Positions 59,820 to 64,000 of a DNA stretch of 64,000 nucleotides are shown here, one piece after another. How positions within the stretch are numbered: position 1 is the first letter of the stretch; the number at the start of each line of letters is the position of its first letter. The position numbers and the translations under genes are program-made. The DNA is from an uncultured Ruminococcus sp. (GTDB taxonomy: Bacteria > Bacillota > Clostridia > Lachnospirales > Lachnospiraceae), in the NCBI GenBank assembly GCA_900066355.1, contig FMEL01000004.1, positions 114,501-178,500 of the forward strand, read 5' to 3'. The notes beneath the pieces are model-generated. The model ran no database searches and had not been told where the DNA came from. It saw nothing but the letters and a program-made list of their open reading frames with translations.

Positions 59820-61400
59820 TTATGGTATTATGTCAGTAGATACTTCACCAGTATTGATGTTTACAATCTGGTACTGATGCATGACATCACTAACATAAGT
59901 TTCCGCCAGTTCACTCGCATTGAATTGGCGGGCTTTTTTCTGTTTAAAGCGAAATGCATCATGTATATCATTATCGTTTAGTTGACAAAGTGCTTCGACA
60001 CAATCCTGCACGATCGAATCCTGATTAATTCCCCTCGTATATATTCCAAGAGTTACAGCAGCGTTGATTACACGTTTCTTCATAATCTCACTGTTAAGAT
60101 TTCGGCAATACTGACGGATCAGCTTCACATCTTTTGTACTCACATTTACATCGACCATCTTACAGCTTCGGAGAGCATACCAAAAAGCACACAGGTCACG
60201 TCTTGATTTGTTCATGTCCCCGTCTGGTTTTACAAGACGAAAAACGTAGAATGTAAGGTAATCAGCTATAAGTTTCCGGTTATCCAGATAATCGTAGATC
60301 CTTTTAGCAGTCAGTTTTGAGCTGTTATCCCGGAAAGGCACTAACTGATAAGTCTTTGAATGTTTTCGCATGGTCTGGTATTCTACATTCATGATCAGAT
60401 TGACTTTCGGTGTCAAGGCATCAGCCATAACATGTAATTCATCCGGACTAATGGTCACGTCACCGGAAACAACAGAAAGAGCTTCCTGCCGGAGATAGTC
60501 CTGCTTTCCATATTCCGCATAGAATTTTAATCTTGCCATGTCAAGATACTGCCAGGAGTGTTTTTTGTAACATTCTTCGTAACAATAGAAATCATAGCGG
60601 TTGATCAATCCGTTAAACAGCCAGACCTTAAAGAACCATGGTTTGTAATTCTTCTCAATAACTTCCTTACTTTTCAGGTAGATACGGATAAATACCTTGT
60701 CTGAACGTTTTCCCATAGATACATAATCAATTTCATATCCTTCTGATCCAACTTTAGCGGTATGCATCAGGGCATCTTTAAATCGATCAACACGCATTTT
60801 ATAGAAATTCTCCGGGGAAAAGAATTTTTCCGGATTGTTTAAGTAATTGCTATGCCAGCAGTAGTCGATTCGGTTTTCCTGACAGTAAGCGATATGGAGA
60901 TCAAAGTAATTACAGATTTGTTCTACAAAATGATAAGAGCGCTCAAAACTCTCGTGTACTCCGTACATCCACAACATATAAGAGCGAATCTGTACCACGA
61001 TCTCACAAGTAACTGAGACACCACCATCAGAGCCATGAGGAACAACAGGAGCAATAAAAATGTCGAACCACTCGGGATTCTGGAGACATATATTGAAAAA
61101 ACCAGCAAAAGTGCCAGCACGAAGATTGAGAGCACGCTCATTTCCTTCAAAGAAAACAGGAATTGATTCCCCGTGACGTGAAGCCAGTAGGGATTTCTTG
61201 CTGTCAAAGAATTGCCGAAGCTTAAGAACAGCAGCATCTTTTGTATCATCGGTAAAATCCTCCATGAGTTTTACACTGTAATAAAAGGTATCTACGTTAT
61301 GCAGGAATTTCTTTTGTTTGAAATCAAACCAGTATTCACACTCGGAATCATCCAATTCCCGGTATATATTTGTATTCCTTAAGACACGTTTATCAAGCAC
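59820..61400 (-). CDS. Rolling-circle replication initiator (Rep_trans-like)
   Basis: 526 residues from a GTG start with GAGGTG upstream. The centre matches Rep_trans/replication initiation factor proteins: DYVSMGKRSDKVFIRIYLKSKEV, then KPWFFKVWLFNGLINRYDFY and WQYLDMARLKFYAEYG. The ~200-residue C-terminal extension is not recognised. Such proteins nick a double-strand origin; a hairpin-rich candidate origin lies immediately upstream. Phages of this type use it in place of the pII protein. Confidence 0.78.
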   Translation of the reverse strand: MLDKRVLRNTNIYRELDDSECEYWFDFKQKKFLHNVDTFYYSVKLMEDFTDDTKDAAVLKLRQFFDSKKSLLASRHGESIPVFFEGNERALNLRAGTFAGFFNICLQNPEWFDIFIAPVVPHGSDGGVSVTCEIVVQIRSYMLWMYGVHESFERSYHFVEQICNYFDLHIAYCQENRIDYCWHSNYLNNPEKFFSPENFYKMRVDRFKDALMHTAKVGSEGYEIDYVSMGKRSDKVFIRIYLKSKEVIEKNYKPWFFKVWLFNGLINRYDFYCYEECYKKHSWQYLDMARLKFYAEYGKQDYLRQEALSVVSGDVTISPDELHVMADALTPKVNLIMNVEYQTMRKHSKTYQLVPFRDNSSKLTAKRIYDYLDNRKLIADYLTFYVFRLVKPDGDMNKSRRDLCAFWYALRSCKMVDVNVSTKDVKLIRQYCRNLNSEIMKKRVINAAVTLGIYTRGINQDSIVQDCVEALCQLNDNDIHDAFRFKQKKARQFNASELAETYVSDVMHQYQIVNINTGEVSTDIIP

Positions 61401-61430
61401 AATAACACCTCACTTTAGTTTGATAAAGTT

Positions 61431-61457
61431 TTTCGCGAGATAGTTGTTTCGCGAAAT
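61431..61457. promoter_or_regulatory. TTTCGCGA repeat upstream of rep
   Basis: TTTCGCGA, then 8 bases, then TTTCGCGAAA: two copies of the self-complementary TCGCGA core about 30-55 bases upstream of the Rep start. Likely a repressor or Rep binding site; inferred from symmetry only. Confidence 0.45.
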
Positions 61458-61522
61458 TTTGAAATTGTCAATTCTTCCAGTATTTACAATACTTTCAGCT
61501 AATTTTGTGTTGTATTTTCAGA

Positions 61523-61630
61523 CCACGTATTACAGGCACGTGGCAGGAGCTGGAATAACTCAGGCTGTCCCTGCCGTGCGGTCAGCCGGGACCCCCTATC
61601 CCCCGGCTTCCCACACAGCAGGGGAACAGG
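61523..61630. other. GC-rich hairpin region, candidate phage origin/packaging signal
   Basis: CCACGT/ACGTGG hairpin (61523-61543), then nested stems CTGTCCCTGC/GCAGGGGAACAG (61565-61574 with 61618-61629) and AGCCGGG/CCCGGCT (61584-61590 with 61602-61608). It lies in the 332-base gap between rep and zot and is much richer in GC than its flanks. Filamentous phages keep their origins and packaging signal in such an intergenic region. Confidence 0.6.
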
Positions 61631-61732
61631 CAGAGACATACCAGACACAGCCATGCGTCAGCCATGTGTTTCTGAAAATGTATCTCAAATCTATCTGCAG
61701 CTCCGGAAGTCCGGAAACAAAAATGAGATACA

Positions 61733-62347
61733 TCAGTCTGGTGCATCCAACATCAGGTAGGTATCGTATAAAGAGTAATACTTGCGTTTACACTTAAAAA
61801 ACTCAGATCCGACCTTCTCCTTCATCGGATACCAGACCTTTACACTGATGAAAAGCTTCGGGGAAAGCATGATTGCACAGAGAAACTTTCCACGCAGACC
61901 AAAGTTGCTGACTTTACGGTGTATGTATTCGTATTCGATCAGGCTCCGGATCTGGCGGTCGATCATCCGGTCAAACTGTGCAACTAGAATGATGTCATAA
62001 CCATAATGTCTATGCAGCGTAAAAAAAGACAGCCACTTGTCACGACCTGCCTTGCTCCATTCACGGGCATTAAACATCAACTGACATTCATCCACGACCA
62101 GAAGCAGAGAACTTTCCTTCACCCGTTTCCCCTTAAAATGTTTCTGGGAGAAGTCAATCAGGTATTCCGGGGTTATTTCGAGGTTGCTCTTGTAATGGAA
62201 CAAGTCCCTTCTTTTGGGCGGAATCTGGTTCAGGTTGATGTTAAAGTTGCAGACTACCGGACGTCCGGCACGAAGGAGATGGTACAATCTTTCTGCTACA
62301 TGCAGGCTCTTGCCGGATCCGGGAGTACCACTGTATAGAAAAATCAT
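61733..62347 (-). CDS. Zot domain protein (filamentous phage pI-like assembly ATPase)
   Basis: 204 residues. Walker A GTPGSGKS at residues 8-15, VVCNFNINL strand, Walker B as LLLVVDECQLMFNAREW (~86-102), then TLHRHYGYDIILVAQFDRMIDRQIR. This is the Zot/pI AAA+ domain that drives phage extrusion through the envelope. The C-terminal membrane anchor of classical pI is not obvious. The start overlaps the Cys-rich gene by four bases (ATGA). Confidence 0.88.
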   Translation of the reverse strand: MIFLYSGTPGSGKSLHVAERLYHLLRAGRPVVCNFNINLNQIPPKRRDLFHYKSNLEITPEYLIDFSQKHFKGKRVKESSLLLVVDECQLMFNAREWSKAGRDKWLSFFTLHRHYGYDIILVAQFDRMIDRQIRSLIEYEYIHRKVSNFGLRGKFLCAIMLSPKLFISVKVWYPMKEKVGSEFFKCKRKYYSLYDTYLMLDAPD

Positions 62348-62544
62348 TTCATGCTCCTCTCTGCTTTAGGACAATATTCAGGATTATCTTCGAAATAGCA
62401 ATCTTCACAACCTCTATAATATCCGCAATCTTCACAAGAACAATGTTCATATCCATACTCTGGATATTCGTCTGCAAGTGCATTTGGACAATGACCATCT
62501 ATACAGGTAAGTCCACAATAATCAGGACATCTTTCTTTTGTCAT
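62344..62544 (-). CDS. Cys-rich small phage protein
   Basis: 66 residues with 12 cysteines in repeated Cys-x2-Cys or Cys-x3-Cys spacing (RCPDYCGLTC, HCSCEDCGYYRGCEDC), strongly acidic and without a membrane segment. It could bind zinc or be disulfide-bonded. GAGGTG ribosome site like that of rep. It overlaps zot; function unknown. Confidence 0.7.
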   Translation of the reverse strand: MTKERCPDYCGLTCIDGHCPNALADEYPEYGYEHCSCEDCGYYRGCEDCYFEDNPEYCPKAERSMK

Positions 62545-62553
62545 AAGAACACC

Positions 62554-62790
62554 TCACTCAATTAATTTTATCCAGCGTGCTACCACGGACCAGAGGTAGA
62601 AAACTACAATGGCAGCAAGCCAAGCCTCGCCGATCTTAATGCAGGTGCCTACCGGGACAAAGTAATTGATATATCCGAGATAAGGCATCTTCTCAAGGCT
62701 ATCGATCACCGGAGCAAACGGAGATGTTGGCAGGATCGAAAGAAGAAAAGAGAGGAACTTGTCCAGAATTTCTTTCATGAAAGTAAACAT
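62554..62790 (-). CDS. Small phage membrane protein
   Basis: 78 residues with two hydrophobic segments (KFLSFLLSILPTSPFAPVI and AWLAAIVVFYLWSVVARW) and a short amphipathic middle. It sits between the adsorption-like gene and the zot cluster, the place of pVI-like minor coat or assembly proteins. Start ATG 62790 is preceded by GGGGTGAG, which overlaps the upstream stop. Confidence 0.72.
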   Translation of the reverse strand: MFTFMKEILDKFLSFLLSILPTSPFAPVIDSLEKMPYLGYINYFVPVGTCIKIGEAWLAAIVVFYLWSVVARWIKLIE

Positions 62791-62794
62791 AATC

Positions 62795-64000
62795 TCACCC
62801 CTTAATCATCTGCTGACGTGTAATCAGCATCAACGCAATGATAAAAAAGATCACCTGAAAGATACGCAGAATCTTGATCACAGGTTCATAGTCTGCCATA
62901 TCCAGTTTAAATGTATGATGGTAATTAACGACCTTTTCGCCTGTCCACGGATTATCCATTTCTATGTCCAGAGGAAACTCAAAAACCGGGGCTTCTGCTT
63001 CTGCATCAAAGACTTTCAGGAGATGGATCAGGTCAAAAGGTATGCAGAAAGGAAAGATCTCCCGGAGATCTGCTTTGTAGGGAGAAGCTTCTTCCTCCGG
63101 AGTAGGAGTTTCGGGATTATCCGGATCAGTATCTCCTCCTCCACCAGGATCTGGGTTAGGGTCAGGAGAACCGGAAGGCTGCGGATCAGTGCCACCGCCC
63201 GGATTTGGATTAACTTCCGGCTTTTTAGTTGGCTCCGGCTCAGGAGTAGGCTGCACAGTATGATTTGTTATAAAATTAGTTACATAAGTAGGACGATTTT
63301 CCTCATCATCAGATCCTTGTTTCCAAAGGTCTTTTAGTTCGTCCAGCGTTGGAAGCTTGATGGATGGAACTGCCAGATTCGGATAACTGGGGGATGGAAG
63401 AGTGCGGTTGTTGTCATAATCGTCTTTAGTGTCAACAGATGGCCAGAGGGATGTTTTATCTAACGGCAATATAGAAGCCGGTATTGTTTTACCATCAATA
63501 ACAACAGGAACAGAAAAAACATAATTCTCAACCAAAGTACTTACCGTACCTGCATCAAATGAAGATGGATAATTATATATACCGCTTCCAGTAAAAGCCC
63601 TATAGTCATTCATATACGAATAATTATCTCTTTGAACTATATAGGAGTCTAATCCATAATAAGAACTACCATCTTTTTTATAAGCATGAAATGAATGATA
63701 AGGATGTCCATTCTCTGAAAAGGTAATACCTTCTATATAAGATAATTCAGAATTTGCTATATTGCTATCATATACATATCCTTTACGATATGAATGAAAA
63801 TGAGAACCATCATGAATTCCATCACATTCATACTCCAAATATCCGATATACTTATTGTTTTTATAAGGGTTTTCTTTACCTTCATATTTCAAAGGCGGTG
63901 TATTATCCATCAGTTCATCCCACCAGCCTTTTACAGCTTCTTTCATGCAGTAAGCCGTAGCCGCGCCCATTGCAAGTAATCCTTTATCTGTTGCGTTTTT
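62795..64000 (-). CDS. Probable phage adsorption (pIII-like) protein, 5' partial
   Basis: At least 391 residues; the frame stays open for ten more codons to the window edge (KNATDKGLLA), so the true N-terminus with a signal peptide is probably outside. An ATG at 63970 has AAAGGA upstream and is the alternative start. Tyr/Asn-rich N-terminal domain (~1-215), then long Pro/Gly/Glu linkers (PTPEPEPTKKPEVNPNPGGG, PNPDPGGGGDTDPDNPETP; ~240-295), a globular C-terminal part and a final membrane helix (ILRIFQVIFFIIALMLI). This N-domain, glycine-rich linker and C-terminal anchor layout is that of filamentous phage pIII. Confidence 0.7.
   Translation of the reverse strand, partial: KNATDKGLLAMGAATAYCMKEAVKGWWDELMDNTPPLKYEGKENPYKNNKYIGYLEYECDGIHDGSHFHSYRKGYVYDSNIANSELSYIEGITFSENGHPYHSFHAYKKDGSSYYGLDSYIVQRDNYSYMNDYRAFTGSGIYNYPSSFDAGTVSTLVENYVFSVPVVIDGKTIPASILPLDKTSLWPSVDTKDDYDNNRTLPSPSYPNLAVPSIKLPTLDELKDLWKQGSDDEENRPTYVTNFITNHTVQPTPEPEPTKKPEVNPNPGGGTDPQPSGSPDPNPDPGGGGDTDPDNPETPTPEEEASPYKADLREIFPFCIPFDLIHLLKVFDAEAEAPVFEFPLDIEMDNPWTGEKVVNYHHTFKLDMADYEPVIKILRIFQVIFFIIALMLITRQQMIKG

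Larger units (their letters stand above)
58778..64000 (-). mobile_element. Integrated filamentous phage (inovirus-like), far end outside the window
   Basis: Minus-strand gene order, from the right edge leftward: adsorption-protein-like gene, small membrane protein, Cys-rich small protein, Zot/pI ATPase, GC-rich hairpin intergenic region, Rep_trans initiator, tyrosine recombinase, then tRNA-Lys. The Zot-type ATPase and rolling-circle initiator together are hallmarks of inoviruses. The left boundary is taken as an inverted repeat at 58778-58810; it is not proven. The major coat gene must lie beyond 64000. Confidence 0.8.

Noticed and set aside
61444..61797. Plus-strand frame of 117 codons between rep and zot
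   Set aside because: It covers the hairpin-rich intergenic region, overlaps the 3' end of zot in antisense and has no ribosome binding site or domain.

Overview
The window looks like chromosome of a low-to-mid GC Gram-positive anaerobe of the Clostridia, most likely a gut Lachnospiraceae (Blautia/Dorea/Mediterraneibacter-like). Supporting this are the glgC-glgD pair, rubrerythrins with an N-terminal rubredoxin domain, a PerR-type repressor, a V/A-type ATPase operon, a T-box leader on metG, BspA-type leucine-rich surface proteins and AGGAGG-type ribosome binding sites. The genus is inference; no 16S gene is present.

Layout. 1-4260: an ABC importer (binding protein cut by the window edge, two permeases, ATPase) ending in a glycerophosphodiester phosphodiesterase. 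4400-6818: ftsH and a DUF308 membrane protein. 6890-7241: the fused remains of a deleted two-component system. 7412-10222: a large HD-GYP/GGDEF membrane protein with an altered HD motif. 10306-12562 (minus): glgC-glgD. 12881-14405 (minus): a polysaccharide/teichoic-type ABC exporter. 14789-16935: rpmG-secE-nusG-rplK-rplA, with an L1-type operator before both rplK and rplA. 17225-20523: D-Ala-D-Ala carboxypeptidase, an HD hydrolase and two tandem secreted transglutaminase-like proteins. 20819-23411: a divergent XRE regulator and atypical kinase/zinc-ribbon beta-helix pair. 23632-27357: a 1012-residue LRR/Big2 surface protein and a small secreted protein. 27456-29180 (minus): two nearly identical rubrerythrins flanking perR, with a PerR/Fur-like box. 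29448-32805: an OmpR-type two-component system. 32806-33598: large palindromes and a FeoA-like gene. 33875-36727: an FN3 adhesin-like protein. 36850-39320: T-box and metG. 39542-42849: moaC-moaA-mogA, a MOSC protein and tatD. 43161-48235: a CapA-like protein, MarR, a DUF885 protein and trxB. 48371-48471: a tight cluster of DnaA boxes beside AT-rich DNA. 48714-57274 (minus): the nine-gene V/A-ATPase operon. 57506-58668: trmB, a candidate small ORF and tRNA-Lys(CUU).

From about 58778 to the right edge lies a mobile element on the minus strand. In transcription order it has a proline/glycine-linker protein with a C-terminal membrane anchor (pIII-like, running off the window), a small membrane protein, a Cys-rich small protein, a Zot/pI ATPase, a GC-rich hairpin intergenic region, a Rep_trans-type rolling-circle initiator and a tyrosine recombinase lying next to tRNA-Lys. 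This is the gene set and order of an integrated filamentous phage (inovirus), the most interesting system in the window.

Other striking points are a fossil deletion joining a response regulator to a histidine kinase tail, the DnaA-box cluster away from dnaA, dispersed palindromic repeats at terminators, a hairpin-loop sequence used in two unrelated terminators, and a marR terminator embedded in the 3' end of the convergent DUF885 gene. No CRISPR array, rRNA gene or IS transposase was seen.
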